This document shows, in pieces, positions 26,797 to 38,529 of a DNA stretch of 64,000 bases; position 1 is the first letter of the stretch; every line of letters begins with the position of its first letter. This DNA is from Allolobophora icterica. Its lineage: Eukaryota > Annelida > Clitellata > Crassiclitellata > Lumbricidae. The stretch covers positions 45,254,291 to 45,318,290 of the forward strand of contig OY744613.1 of the NCBI GenBank assembly GCA_963556255.1, in the 5' to 3' direction. Below the pieces are notes generated by a model. It searched no databases. It was not told where the DNA came from and saw nothing but the letters and a program-made list of their open reading frames with translations. The position numbers and the translations under genes were made by a program.

Positions 26797-28257
26797 ATGG
26801 AAAAGCCACACAAATGCGAGTTATGTGACAAGGCATTTAAAACTTCTTCTGAGCTAAAGGTACATAAACGAACGCATACAGGAGAAAAACCCTACAAATG
26901 TCAAATATGTTGCAAGTCATTTGCATGGAGTAGTTATCTGAAATACCACGAGAGAATCCACACTGGAGAAAGACCATACCAGTGTATACTATGTGAAAAA
27001 GCATTTACAAGAATTGATCAACTAAATTACCATACGAAAATTCACACTATGGAAAAACCACACAAATGTGAGTTATGTGACAAAGCATATAGGACTTCAT
27101 CAGAGGTGAAGAGGCACAAACGAACACATACAAAAGAAAAGTCACACAAATGCGATTTATGTGACAAGGCATTTCGAATTTCCTCTGAGCTTAAGGTGCA
27201 TAAAGTAAGACATTCAGGAGAAAAGCCACACAAATGCGAGCTATGTGAAAAAGCATTTAAAACTTCTAAAGAAACGAAGAGACATTATAAACAAATGCAT
27301 ACAGGAGAAAAGTCGAACAAATGCTATTTATGTGACAAAGCATTTCGATTTTTTTCTGAGCTTAAGGTGCATAAAAGAAGACATTCAGGAGAAAAGCCAC
27401 ACAAATGCAAATTATGTGACAAAGCATTTCGATTTTCTTCTGAGCTTAAGGTGCATAAAAGAAGACATTCAAGAGAAAAGCCATACAAATGCAAATTATG
27501 TGACAAAGCATTTCGATTTTCTTCTGAACTGAAGACGCATAAACGAAGGCATACAGGAGAAAAACCATACAAATGTCAAGTGTGTTGCAAATCATTTTCA
27601 TACAGTAGTTCTCTGATTTCCCATAAAAGGATCCACACTGGAGAAAGACCATACCTGTGTGAAGTATGTGGAAAAGCGTATTCACAAATGCATCTATTAT
27701 ATGGACACTCAAAAACTCACACTGGAGAAAAACCATACAAATGTCAAGTATGTACCAAGACATTTTCATGCACTAGTTATTTGTATCTCCATAAGAGGAT
27801 CCATACAGAAAAAACACCATACAAATGTGAAATATGTGAAAAAACATTTGCACACAGAATTAATTTAAATAAGCATGTAAGAACCCACATTGGAGAGGAG
27901 CCATATCAGTGTGAATTATGTCACAAGTCTTATGAACTGAAGGGTCAACTACACAGGCATTTAAAAACCCACAACACAGAGAAAGCGTGCAATGGTAGAT
28001 TATGTGACAACAGTTCTACACAGACTGATGTTTCGAATGACAAAGTGAAAACTGTTACAGACGTGAAGCAAACTATGGAGGTATTTGCAAATGAGACTTC
28101 GACTGTTGCTGGTATTGAGTCTTTCTACGTCAAACCGTATGGATGTGTAATATGCAACGAAATGTTTGAAATAGAAGAGGAGTTGACAGAGCACTGTTTC
28201 CACGTGTGTTACTCTCCAGTGGAGGATGACTTTGCTGAACTTTTTGAAAATAACTAG
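26797..28257 (+). CDS. C2H2 zinc-finger protein, 14 fingers plus atypical C-terminal finger
   Basis: Intronless array of 14 C2H2 fingers with TGEKP/TGERP/TMEKP linkers, a probable nuclear DNA-binding regulator. The ATG at 26797 (MEKPHKC) starts directly at finger 1. The frame is open back to 26692 through the SINE-like segment but has no ATG there. Fingers 7-9 ([17 protein letters not shown]) are near-identical, pointing to recent duplication. One finger has an extra residue in its H-x-H spacing (HYKQMH). After a spacer comes the shared C-terminal module (YGCVIC ... EHCFHVC) and the acidic end [10 protein letters not shown]. It is the copy-1 paralogue of the gene at 35289. A LINE inserted 26 bp downstream of its stop. 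Confidence 0.9.
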   Translation: MEKPHKCELCDKAFKTSSELKVHKRTHTGEKPYKCQICCKSFAWSSYLKYHERIHTGERPYQCILCEKAFTRIDQLNYHTKIHTMEKPHKCELCDKAYRTSSEVKRHKRTHTKEKSHKCDLCDKAFRISSELKVHKVRHSGEKPHKCELCEKAFKTSKETKRHYKQMHTGEKSNKCYLCDKAFRFFSELKVHKRRHSGEKPHKCKLCDKAFRFSSELKVHKRRHSREKPYKCKLCDKAFRFSSELKTHKRRHTGEKPYKCQVCCKSFSYSSSLISHKRIHTGERPYLCEVCGKAYSQMHLLYGHSKTHTGEKPYKCQVCTKTFSCTSYLYLHKRIHTEKTPYKCEICEKTFAHRINLNKHVRTHIGEEPYQCELCHKSYELKGQLHRHLKTHNTEKACNGRLCDNSSTQTDVSNDKVKTVTDVKQTMEVFANETSTVAGIESFYVKPYGCVICNEMFEIEEELTEHCFHVCYSPVEDDFAELFENN

Positions 28258-28283
28258 CTAAAAACAATTACTTCACAAGTAAT

Positions 28284-29283
28284 ACTATACTATGCAATGG
28301 TCTATCCCTACCTATCTAACTGTGCTATGATTTGGGCCTCCAACTATAGGACCAGAACCCATAAATTGATCCTGCTACAAAAAAGGATTATTCGAGTACT
28401 TACCTCATCCCCATACCTAGCCCACAGGAAGGATCTGTTCTTGCAATTGTGTGTGCTAACACTGGATCAAATAATGGTATACCAAATAGGTGAGTTTATG
28501 TATCACTCGTTTAACGGCCTGTTACCAGTGGAGTATTCTGGGTTCTTTACTTTAAATTCCCAGGTCCACTCACATTCTACTAGAATTGCTTCTAAAATAA
28601 GGGTTGCATATACTAGAACAAATATTCGTAAATTTTGTATGGTCTGCAGAGGTTCCACGGTATGGAACCACTTACCCTTAGATATTAAATCCAGTTTGTC
28701 TATAAATATATTTAAGCATAGTTTGAAGAGTTGGCTGATTGCTAGTGGAGTTGTTTCTAATTGGTTGCCCCCGATCTGAGGGGCTAGATTGTTGTTATCA
28801 CACTAAACTTACCCGCCTTGTCTGTCGACATCCAGTTGATCCAATCTGTTTATTTCTTTAATCTTTTTATGTAGGCTACTATCCTGTTTACCAGTAAACC
28901 AAGTTAATCTGTAACTTATTGCTCTACTGAAAGCCATCTTGCCAAAAAATTCCATATGTAATAGGGGGCCCTCCTTAGCGGGATTCAATGCCTTCTGGAC
29001 CTCCCAATTGACCTCAACTATCCGAATTGTTTTTTTTTATTACTTTATATTGAAAGGCACTCCTTTTGAGTGTGGCATAATTGGCAGTTTACTCCTGGGC
29101 CTGTCAACTTTGAACTCATGTGTATGTAGGCCAAGGTATTGTATTCTGCATTTGTTTAAGTTTATATATTTCTTTTCTCTAGTAATCTGGGAACTGTTAC
29201 CCAGATCAATCTGTCACAAATTATGTACTTTTGAGTTGGATCAATTAAAATATTATTATGTTATTATTATGTTATGTTATGTT
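28284..29283 (+). mobile_element. 5'-truncated LINE with reverse-transcriptase C-terminus
   Basis: ORF 28297-28779 reads the C-terminal end of a non-LTR retrotransposon reverse transcriptase (NCAMIWASNYRT, LQKRIIRVLTSSPY, GEFMYHSFNGLLP, STVWNHLPLDIKSS). The 3' tail is AT-rich and ends in (TTATG)n near 29260-29283. Segmental copy 2 has the uninterrupted site at about 36765, so the insertion limits are well supported. No full-length element is present. Confidence 0.82.
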
Positions 29284-29799
29284 AATGTTTCAAGTTGGAA
29301 ATTGAATATGTGTAGCTTATGAACTGTAATTTGCATATCATCTGCTTAGAGTGCAAAGGTGCTAACTCCAAATTTTTATTTTTTTATTGTTTTATTCTAT
29401 TGCTGTTATTTTGCATTTTTTCAGGCGATGTGTCATAAAATTAATAAAATTACAACATTCCGACTATGGAAATAATTTATTATCCAAATGACTATAAATC
29501 ACAATCATATAAAAACTATTGGATTTGTAGCAACTATCAAAAGTTTAGATTTGCTCGCCTGAAAAATTGCCAAATTGGAGATAGCACTTTTGAACTCTAG
29601 GCAGACGATATGTTAAGCTGCAAGTTTTTTAGAAGACGTCATTACTATTTCTCTTCAGTTGTATTCATTGGTAAAATTGTTTTCAAAGTAGCATGCAGTG
29701 CTTTATGATGGTGATGAATGATCATGTGCCGCGATACAGATGCATGTATGTCTTTTTGTATTCTGCACCAGGTACATTTTACTAATGCACTATCGAGTA

Positions 29800-29882
29800 C
29801 AATAATAATAATAATTATTATTATTATAGTGTTTCTATTACTAAGGTAATAGTAGTAGTAGTAATAATAATAATAATTAGAG
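29800..29882. repeat. (AAT/ATT)n microsatellite
   Basis: AATAATAAT ... ATTATTATT and a TAGTAGTAG stretch; a shorter version is in copy 2 near 38075-38145. Confidence 0.8.
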
Positions 29883-30289
29883 CAATAACCACAAAAATAA
29901 TGGAAATTAAATAAGTAATAAAACAGTTAACTATCTAATTAAATATGTTTGTCATTAAGCAACTCAATGGGCATCTTTTTGTGTGTGTATGTTTGTGTGT
30001 GGCTCTTTGTTTGTCTGCTTGTTTGTATGTGTTTGTGAGAAATTTGCTAGCAAAAATCAATGTGCTGATTGATACGATAGTAATCAAAATGAGCTGACGT
30101 AAGAAATGTTCACATCTGTTACCCCAGCAGCCACAAGCTATTAAACACTTTAAACTGCTGCTAGTTTTTGTTTATACTGTTTTTTTTTCAAATGGTTTAA
30201 ATATTTTCGCATGTAGTAGGCTACTCTGCAAAGACACAGCTGGTCAGATTGATCGGAAGTCAGCTACTTCACTCTGGAGAAAACCCTTC

Positions 30290-30560
30290 AAACGGGTCTG
30301 TCAACTTTACTGGATAAAATTGACTTGCATTCTTGCTGTACAGAATGAAAGCTTTAAACCTCAGTAACAGTGAACTCAAGACATTAAACTACACCTACAG
30401 CAATGCCATCCATAAGATCTTCAAGGTCAGCCACTGTAGTGTTGAGGACACACGACACTTTACACAGGAACCTAACATTAGGGACTGCTGGGTGTTAAGA
30501 AGAAGACTGCTTCGAAGAGGCCCAGTTACAGAGAATTTAGTGTGTTATTGATTATTAACA
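30290..30560 (+). pseudogene. LINE reverse-transcriptase remnant
   Basis: The reading frame gives MKALNLSNSELKTLNYTYSN, similar to the region after the catalytic domain of LINE reverse transcriptases. A version with an internal deletion is at 38535-38740 in copy 2, so it predates the duplication. Confidence 0.5.
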
Positions 30561-30829
30561 GTTCTTAGACTAGCCCTAATGCTTCTGCTAAATGGTCTGA
30601 CACTAGCAGAATCTGCAAAAACCCAACTTCACTCATTGACTATATGCAATAGTTTCAACTGTTGACCATTGGCGTCGACTTTACGTACCTCACTTTATTA
30701 TATTGGATTGCTTATAGATTACATGTTCACCTTTATACAAAAGCAGTAGGGATCTATAAGAAGGGTAATAATTATTCCATGAATTTTATTAATTGGATGA
30801 AGGTAGAAAAATCTCTCATTCAACATCAC

Positions 30830-30995
30830 TAAACAGATGCTGGAGCAGTTTTCCACCCGTCATCAGACTGGCCGACTCAGTAGACTGATTCAAATCGAAG
30901 CTTAAATCTTACCTGTTTGCTAAGGCTTATCCCGTTAGGAGTTGTGAGGTGCCCTTGTAGCAGCATGGCTGCGTTACGGCACCATATAAATTGTC

Positions 30996-31068
<73 letters not shown>
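30830..31068 (+). mobile_element. LINE 3' end with (ATT)n tail
   Basis: The frame encodes a short SKLKSYLFAKAYP-like C-terminus. A stem-like segment and ACCATATAAATTGTC follow, and (TTA)n runs from 30997 to 31068. The same tail is at 39000-39235 in copy 2. Confidence 0.65.
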
Positions 31069-31069
<1 letters not shown>

Positions 31070-31504
31070 ACGCAAAATTTTATTAATATTATCCTTTTAA
31101 TATATACATCGACATACTCTCTTTAAAAGCAATGTCACTCTACAACATTTGTAACACATTTCATAATTTTAAGTCTCCTAATACATTACATGTTAAAAAC
31201 GATAATAGTTTTACAGTAAACTCCTGCAAATAAACGTAATGCACTTCTACAATCTTGCAATACATGGTATGTTTCATAATAGTATTGTATTTCAAAACTT
31301 CTAAAGCGCCTCTTTCCAGTGCCCACCAATCAAAGGTGCTCCCAGGGCGAAAGTCCTCGGGAATAAAGGCAATTTGTAAAACAGTGAACAGCTGTTGCAG
31401 GACCAACAGACAGTAGTGCAGCCCAGGCCGAAGGTTGGAAGCTAATAGTTGGTTTATTTGGAAACGATATTTAATCATGAAGTAATGTATTTTGTTTATC
31501 ATCT

Positions 31505-31990
31505 TCAAATAGCATTGCAGTCACCTTCCACTGGAAAGAAACAAACCTCATAACAGTGCTCTGTAAATCCTGTTTCTATTTCAAATGTTTCACCACAAAA
31601 CCCACATCCGTATGGTTTCACTAGAACAGGCCGATTATTGGAAACATGTGGTCTTTGATTTCCTACATTTTGAACCTCTTGGTTTTCTCCTGTGCATGTT
31701 GTGACATGGCTGAACAGATTATCTATAATTCCAATTTCTGTATGGCATGATTCACTTGTGTATGTCCTCTCCTTGGTATGACTTCTCACATATTCATCCA
31801 GAACATCAGTATAATGAATCTTCAAACCCTTTGTCACATATCTTTTCATTGCGCATAGTATCTCCATTGTTGGTTAATAAATGTCTGCTTAGATTGTGAT
31901 GTGCATAAGCATTGGAACACAAGTGGCATTTATATGGTTTCTCTTCCGTGTGCCTTGTAACACGGAGAGTAATATTATAAGGTTTTGAAA
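31505..31990 (-). pseudogene. truncated, frameshifted zinc-finger gene (copy 1)
   Basis: The minus strand retains one recognisable finger (YKCHLCSNAYAHH..., near 31895-31950) and the family C-terminus (YGCGFCGETFEIE ... EHCYEVC, PVEGDC). It matches the intact gene at 39927-41144. A single-base frameshift near 31822-31835 separates the finger from the tail, and a small deletion lies in the finger. Sequence beyond 31990 loses similarity shortly before the TTAA of the 32025 element. All upstream fingers are missing, so it is not functional. Confidence 0.8.
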
Positions 31991-32024
31991 CTCATCCTAG
32001 GCGGTTACTGTGTGGAGACTTTAA

Positions 32025-32845
32025 CCCTTAAACCGCCGGAACCGAACCCTTTCGGTTCCCCAGGAAATTTGACAGAACGCCGGAACCGACAATAGCCGGT
32101 GACACATATTTGTTGAACGCGGGTATAGCATAGTATAGTATAGCATAGTATAGTTACTATACTATACTATGCTATACAGTATACTATACTATACTATACT
32201 CTACAATAGTATACTATACTGTACTGTACTGTACTGTACCGTTCCGTACCGTACCGTACCATACATGTACCATACCATACCATACCATACCATACTATAC
32301 TATAGTATGGTATGGTATGGTATGGTATGGTATGGTATGGTATCGTACGGTACGGTACTATAGTATGGTATGGTATGGTATGGTATGGTACGGTACGGTA
32401 CGGTACAGTACAGTACAGTACAGTATAGTATACTATTGTAGAGTATAGTATAGTATAGTATACTGTATAGCATAGTATAGCATAGTATAGTATAGTACAC
32501 TATACTATGCTATAGTATAGTATAGCATAGTATACTATACCATAGTATAGTATAGTATAGAATAGTATAGTATACTGTAGTGTAGTGTAGTGTAGTATAG
32601 TATAGTAGAGTATGGTATAGTATAGTATAGTATAGTAGACTATATTATACTATACTATAGCATAGCATAGTATAGTATAGTATAGTATAGTATACTATAC
32701 TGTAGTATAGTATAGTATACTATAGTATACCATACTGTACTATAGTATACTATAGTATACTATACTATACTATAGTATATTGCAACAAAAAAGTATTTGG
32801 CGTCCGGGGTGCATTAACCCCACATAGTATGTGGCGGTTTAAGGG
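32025..32845 (+). mobile_element. piggyBac-like MITE filled with pentanucleotide repeats
   Basis: TTAA on both sides (32021-32024 and 32846-32849) and 13-bp perfect inverted ends CCCTTAAACCGCC. A subterminal perfect hairpin GGAACCGAA/TTCGGTTCC lies at 32038-32059. The interior (32105-32785) is almost wholly TATAG/GTATG/GTACG-type pentanucleotide repeat. No coding capacity; ORFs in the repeat are artefacts. It sits exactly between the two segmental copies. Confidence 0.82.
32150..32490. repeat. long inverted repeat of pentanucleotide variants
   Basis: Reading out from a centre near 32310-32330, both sides pass through CATAC/GTATG, then GTACC/GGTAC, then ACTGT/ACAGT, then CTACAATAG/CTATTGTAG and on to CTGTATAGCATAG or its complement. 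The arms are about 110-130 bp each. Variant order is mirrored, so this is a true foldback and not just a simple repeat. Confidence 0.8.
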
Positions 32846-35034
32846 TTAAGCAAGTCCTTCACTCACAGTACTGTTACTCAGTGCCACCAATTGCTTATTG
32901 CTTACCAGATGGTGGCATTTAAATCAAAGTGTTCGAGTTATAATAATGCACCTGTTTCGCTCGCATCAAACCAAAACATTGCTAAGCTTATAGTCGGGCC
33001 CATGTATGGCATTCTTCATGTAGTGCACTAACTATAATTATTCTCATTCAATCGTCGTTCATGTAGTATGTGTCCATTAATTATTCACATAACTGTCCAA
33101 ATGTAGCTTCCTTTACAACTGATATTTTGGATGTTGACATTATTATGGTTTGGTTTTGTTGTGCAACGTGTTGGTATCTTAAAAGAAAACCACAAAATTT
33201 GGTTTGTTATTTTTTATAATTTTCTTATTCTCTTAGAAGTTATCCTAATAATACTGATTTAATTATTTTTAATCTCGGAAATCGTAACAAAATTAAACTG
33301 AGTTGGCGCTCTTATTTATGCCATTTTTATTATTCGAAATCCGAAATTCTGAAAACAAAAACAAAAATCCAAGAAAACCCCAAAAAACAAAACAAGACAA
33401 CAAAACTACTTTTCATCAAGAAAAATATTTGGTTTCTCAATCTCTGGTATGCACCACGCCTTTGAAACGATCTCCCTCTGGGTTTCGCAGATTCTCTAGC
33501 TGTTCCTTTATCAATATTACAACCCGTCCTCCTGCCTCCTCCTCAGTCTTCTCTGTCTATCTCCACTCAAAACTGTCGTCACACATTTTTTAAGAACTCG
33601 TAATCTCATCCGCCGCTTTTCAATTCAATGAAAATGTAAACACGTTGCGTTGGTGACAGCCTGTATTTATCAAATAAACGAGTATTGAATTGAGTTCTTC
33701 TCGTCCTAAACGACACCGCCTTAACTGTTCTGCTCTTCCTCGTCTCTTGATCTGCCTCATTGTAATCGGACTTCCTCTTAGCTACTCTTTGGAAATTATC
33801 CGCTGATTCGACGCAGCGCTCGTGCCTTGAGCATGGTTTCGATTAGTACTTTAGAAGTTTTGAGATAACGCTTACGGGGAAGTTGTAACTATTCGCTAGA
33901 GGGCAGTAGACTGAGAAATCTCACTAGTAGTTGTCGTATGTTCTTTTGAGTGGAAGCCATTTTAGCTGCTGGGTAAAGGCCGTCAGTTGTGTTCGAATCA
34001 CAAATTGCCGTCTACAGGTTTGAATTAAAAATATCATCCCAATAGTTTGCATATGTAGAGGTATTACTTAGAACTGGTATCTTACGCTCCGTTTATTCTA
34101 ATTTAAAGAGGCGTTGGTGAGGTGTGAGTAGTTGTCCTGTTTACCAAAAAAATAATAATTCAACAGTTCAGATTGTAGCTTAATTGGTGTTCATCTATTA
34201 TTACTGCAGTTTAAATAGTTTTTAATAATCTCCACGAGAAGTTTTCGAAATTCTGTAAAATAATTTCTTTCGGAAGTGAACAAATTGATATTTTATGATT
34301 AAAGTATTTGATTTCTCTAGTGTTTTAATTATTGAATCTCTCCAGTCCTGTGTTGTATTCTAATTAGAATTTTATATAGTGCAAATATACTAATCCGCCC
34401 CAGAAGACCTGGTGTATCATTGGTTCTAATGTTACGAATTTCCATTCTCGAAACTTTTACGTTCTCTTGAGTTTGTTGTTGTGTGGTTGTGGTTAAGTCT
34501 TGAATGATGCATTCTCTTGAACATTCTTATATGATTGACATTAATAAACTATAAGCATCTCTTTTCTTTTTCCCTTCGTCCTCTTTGCTTCTTGGCACAT
34601 TATGATTTCTTAGATCTCTCTTTATGAAATCAAGGATGTGCATTTGCTTTTGTTTAAATCCTTCCTAAAACACATTTTATCACGTGCACGTACTGCTCTT
34701 AAAGAAATTGCTGCCAGCATTTCGGACACCCGCAGTTGCGCAGTATTCTACTGGTTAGCCTAGTGACTTTCAATCTTGAGGTCTGGAGTTAAAATCACTA
34801 CCAGGGCAGAATTTGCTTCGAGATTTCTGGTTCCCTGTCGTTCCTCTAGTTAAATCAACTGTCAGAGGAATATGGGACAGCAAGGTTAAGAAAGATTAAG
34901 TCACGAACACTTCACTCACATAGCTAGCTTCAGGGGACTTTTATTCGTCGTCATCTTTCATGCAACTAATAGACAGATATATCAGGAGTAATATAGCTCA
35001 ATGTTTAATAATGTGTTTTACTTTGTATAAGAAC

Positions 35035-35250
35035 TCAAGATGCAAGCGAACCTCCACAATAATAAAAACCTAAAGGAATGTGAATTTGATACAGAACCGT
35101 TTGGGGAAAGTTCTGACTTCAGAATTCATATAAAAACCCATGCTGGATAAAGAACCTACAAGTGCAATTTATGCGGAAAAGCTTTTGCAAAGAAATCTGC
35201 TGGAAAGTCATAAAAGTACACACACTGGAGATAAACCACTAACGGAACAG
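35035..35250 (+). pseudogene. zinc-finger relic upstream of the 35289 gene
   Basis: Homologous to 26461-26660, with the same in-frame stop after the THAG segment. Confidence 0.65.
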
Positions 35251-35254
35251 GTGG

Positions 35255-35385
35255 AACAGAAATCTTTAACCAAATATCTGCCCTGGCGATGATTTCAACC
35301 TCCGATCTGTCGTTTGACAGACCAGTAGACAAACCACTACACTATCGAAACCACGTAAACTACCACACAATGGAAAAGCCACACA
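35255..35385 (-). repeat. tRNA-SINE-like segment overlapping a zinc-finger start
   Basis: Same unit as 305-448 and 26665-26795. Here it supplies the ATG at 35289 and about 26 N-terminal residues of the ORF. Confidence 0.55.
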
Positions 35386-36746
35386 AATGTGAGTCATGTG
35401 ACAAAGCATTTAAAACTTCTTTTGAGCTGAAGAGACATAAACGAATACATACAGAAGAAAAGCCAAACAAATGTCAAGTATGTTGCAAATCATTTGCACA
35501 AAGTAGTTATCTGAAATACCACGAGAGGATACACACAGGAGAAAGACCATACCAGTGTATACTATGTGAAAAAGCATTTACAAGAAGTGATCAGCTAAAC
35601 TACCATACGAAAATTCACACTATGGAAAAGCCACACAAATGCGAGTTATGCGACAAAGCATTTAAAACTTCATCAGAACTGAAGAGACATAAACGAACGC
35701 ATACAAAAGAAAAGTCACACATATGCGAGTTATGTGACAAAGCATTTACAAATTCTTTTGAGCTTAAGATGCATAAAGGAACACATTCAGAAGAGAAGCC
35801 ACACAGATGCGAGTTATGTGACAAAGCATTTAAAACTTCTAAAGAAGTGAAGAGACATTTTAAACGAACGCATACAGGAGAAAAGTCACACAAATGCGAG
35901 TTATGTGACAAGGCATTTCGAATTTCTTCTGAACTTAAGGTGCATAAAGGAAGACATTCAGGAGAAAAGCCGCACAAGTGTGAGTTATGTGACAAAGGAT
36001 TTAAAACTTCATATGACCTGATGAAACACAAAAGAAAGCATACTGGAGAAAAGCCATACAAATGTCAACTATGTGGCAAATCATTTTCACAGAATTGTTC
36101 TCTGAAATTGCATGAGAGGGTCCACACTGGAGAAAGACCATACAAGTGTGAACTATGTGGAAAAGCATATTCACAAAAGCATCTACTATATGGACACTCA
36201 AAAACCCACACTGGAGAAAAACCATACAAATGTCAAGTATGTAGCAAGACATTTTCATGCACTAGTTATTTGAATATCCATAAGAGGATCCATACAGAAA
36301 AAACATCATACAAATGCGATATATGTGAAACAACATTTGCACACAGAATTAATTTAAATAAGCATGTAAGAACCCACATTGGAGAGGAGCCACATCAGTG
36401 TGAATTATGTCACAAGGCTTTTGCATTGAAGGGTCATCTACACAGGCATTTAAAAACCCACAACACAGAGAAAGCGTGCAATGGTAGATTATGTGACAAC
36501 AGTTCTACACAGACTGGTGGTTCGTATGACAAAGTGAAAACTGTTACAGACGTGAAGCAAACTATGGAGGTAGTTGCAAATGAGACTTCGACTGTTGCTG
36601 GTATTGAGTCTTTCTATGTCAAACCATATGGATGTGTAATATGCAACGAAATGTTTGAAATAGAAAAGGAGTTGATAGAGCACTGTTTCCATTTGTGTTA
36701 CTCTCCAGTGGAGGATGACTTCACTGAACTATTTGAAAATAACTAA
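35289..36746 (+). CDS. C2H2 zinc-finger protein, 13 fingers plus atypical C-terminal finger
   Basis: 485 residues from a genuine ATG lying in the SINE-like segment; an alternative start MEKPHKC follows about 27 residues later. There are thirteen C2H2 fingers with TGEKP-type linkers, one with an extra residue before the last histidine (HFKRTH). The spacer, YGCVIC ... EHCFHLC module and acidic [10 protein letters not shown] tail are shared with the genes at 450 and 26797. Compared with its copy-1 paralogue, fingers differ mainly at helix positions (for example ARRAY members [11 protein letters not shown] and [11 protein letters not shown]), so DNA specificity may have diverged. Probable nuclear regulator, targets unknown. 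Confidence 0.9.
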   Translation: MISTSDLSFDRPVDKPLHYRNHVNYHTMEKPHKCESCDKAFKTSFELKRHKRIHTEEKPNKCQVCCKSFAQSSYLKYHERIHTGERPYQCILCEKAFTRSDQLNYHTKIHTMEKPHKCELCDKAFKTSSELKRHKRTHTKEKSHICELCDKAFTNSFELKMHKGTHSEEKPHRCELCDKAFKTSKEVKRHFKRTHTGEKSHKCELCDKAFRISSELKVHKGRHSGEKPHKCELCDKGFKTSYDLMKHKRKHTGEKPYKCQLCGKSFSQNCSLKLHERVHTGERPYKCELCGKAYSQKHLLYGHSKTHTGEKPYKCQVCSKTFSCTSYLNIHKRIHTEKTSYKCDICETTFAHRINLNKHVRTHIGEEPHQCELCHKAFALKGHLHRHLKTHNTEKACNGRLCDNSSTQTGGSYDKVKTVTDVKQTMEVVANETSTVAGIESFYVKPYGCVICNEMFEIEKELIEHCFHLCYSPVEDDFTELFENN

Positions 36747-36887
36747 CCAGAAACAATTACTTCACAAATAATGTTTTGAGTTGGAAATTGAATATGTGTT
36801 GCTTATGAACTGTAATCTGCATATCGTCTGCTTAGAATGCAAAGGTGCTAACTCAAAATTTTCATATTTTTTATTGTTTTATTCTAT

Positions 36888-37640
36888 TGCTACCAATGTA
36901 ATGTTTGAACTGTGAAAAGGTGCTATCGTTCAGTGTAAATAAAAACGCAGCAACTATTTTAATATTGGGGCAATCTCCAATTACCTAGTTTTGAAATGTG
37001 CAAATAGAACTATTGCACTGTTTGTGTTTAAAAAAATAGGTTCTATGGTTAGTTTAGTTTTATTAACTAAAGTAACCATAGAACCTATTTTTTTATTATT
37101 ATTCTAAAAATATTATTGCATTTAAACATGGTAGCTTGATGTCGACGAATCTCATGTGTCGATAGATATCATTAAAGTCCGATCTAAACTTGATGTCGGT
37201 GAATCTCATGTGTCAAGAAAAAATATTGAAGTAAAATCCAAATTTCATGAAACTGATATCAGTGAATCAAATATGGTCACAGAGTATATAAATTAAGATT
37301 TTGCAAATATTGATTCCTTTTCCTTTTTGTGTGCCTTTGAAAATATTATGAACATCTTTTTAACCATTGGTTTCGAACTTCGAGTGCGTACCAATTGATA
37401 ATACATTTTCAGCTTCTAAATTTTCTATTAAATTGTTCAAATAAATCAATGCAATTTACACAAATCACTATTTATTATTTTATAATATTTTTGTTTCGTT
37501 ACAAGGTAATTTTTAATCGCAAATTTAAGCTGTTATTGAACCAAAGTGTATGGAAGGCCTATCTATCTCCAAATCATAAATCTTTTCAAATGTGCAAAGG
37601 TGCTATTGTCTGTTATAAGTATTAAGATTTCGCTGGTCAC
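36888..37640. repeat. sequence present only in segmental copy 2
   Basis: Copy 1 runs directly from TTCTATTGCT to GTTATTTTGC near 29400, whereas copy 2 has ~750 bp between. It contains a foldback at 37029-37095, a repeated GTCGRTGAATCTCATGTGTC-like motif (37141-37220), and otherwise AT-rich DNA. It could be an unclassified insertion, or a deletion in copy 1. No clear terminal repeats seen. Confidence 0.5.
37029..37095. repeat. 67-bp near-perfect foldback
   Basis: Arms begin TAAAAAAATAGGTTCTATGG on the left and end with its complement CCATAGAACC...TTTA on the right. They total about 30 bp each, with one G-G mismatch and a ~5-nt loop. The hairpin size is similar to an animal pre-miRNA, but it could equally be a palindromic transposon end. 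Confidence 0.8.
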
Positions 37641-38529
37641 TAGCTGTTATTTTGCATTTTTTCAAGCGATGCGTCATAAAATTAAAAAAAAATTACAACA
37701 TTCCGACTATGGAAATAATTTATTATCAAAATGACTATGAATCACAATCATATAAAAACTATTGGATTTGTAACAACTATCAAAAGTTTAGATTAGCTCT
37801 CCTCAAAAATTACCAAAATGGAGATAGCACCTTTGCACTCTAAGCAGACGATATGTTAAGCTGCAAGTTTTTAGACGACTTGATTACTATTTCTCTTCAG
37901 TTGTATTCATTGGTAAAAATGTTTTCAAAGTAGCATGCAGTGCTTATTAAATTAAGGGCAACAGTAACATCAATGATGGTGATGAATGGTTATGTGCCCT
38001 GATACAGATGCAAACATGATTGTATGTCTTTTGTATTCTGCACCAGGTACATTTTACTAATGCACTAGCGAGTACAATAATAAAATAATTATTGTAATAC
38101 TGTTTCTATTACTAAGGTAGTAGTAGTAATAATAATAATTATAATTAGAGCAATAACCACAAAATAATGGAAATTAAATAAGTAATAAAAAAGTTAACTA
38201 TGTAATTTTAATATGTTTGTCATTAAGCAACTCAATGGGCATCTTTTTGTGTTTGTGTCTATGTTTGTGTGTGTCTCTTTGTTTGTCTGCTTATATGTGT
38301 TTATGTGAGAAATTTGCTAATTGATGCGATAGTAAAGAAATGAGCTGACATAAGAAATGTTCACGTCTGTTGCCCCAGCAGCCACAAGCTATTAAACACT
38401 TTAAACTGCTGCTAGTTTTTTTATATTGTGTTTCTTTTCAAATGGTTTAAATTTTCCGCATCTAGTACTCTGATTAGATTGATCGGAAGTCAGCTACTTC
38501 ACTCTGGAGAAAACCCTTCAAACGGGTCT

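Larger units (their letters stand above)
23395..32020. repeat. segmental duplication, copy 1
   Basis: Collinear with 32848-41150. Matching landmarks: CAAGTCCTTCACYCACAG (23408/32850), TCCAAATGTAGCTTCCTTTACAAC (24249/33100), the plus-strand zinc-finger gene, the (ATT)n LINE tails and a minus-strand zinc-finger 3' end. Copy 1 has extra LINE insertions at 23655 and 28284 and a SINE at 25262. Its minus-strand gene is broken. Confidence 0.8.

Noticed and set aside
32169..32500. ORFs of 64-66 codons rich in Y, L, T and I
   Set aside because: They are translations of pentanucleotide repeats inside a MITE.
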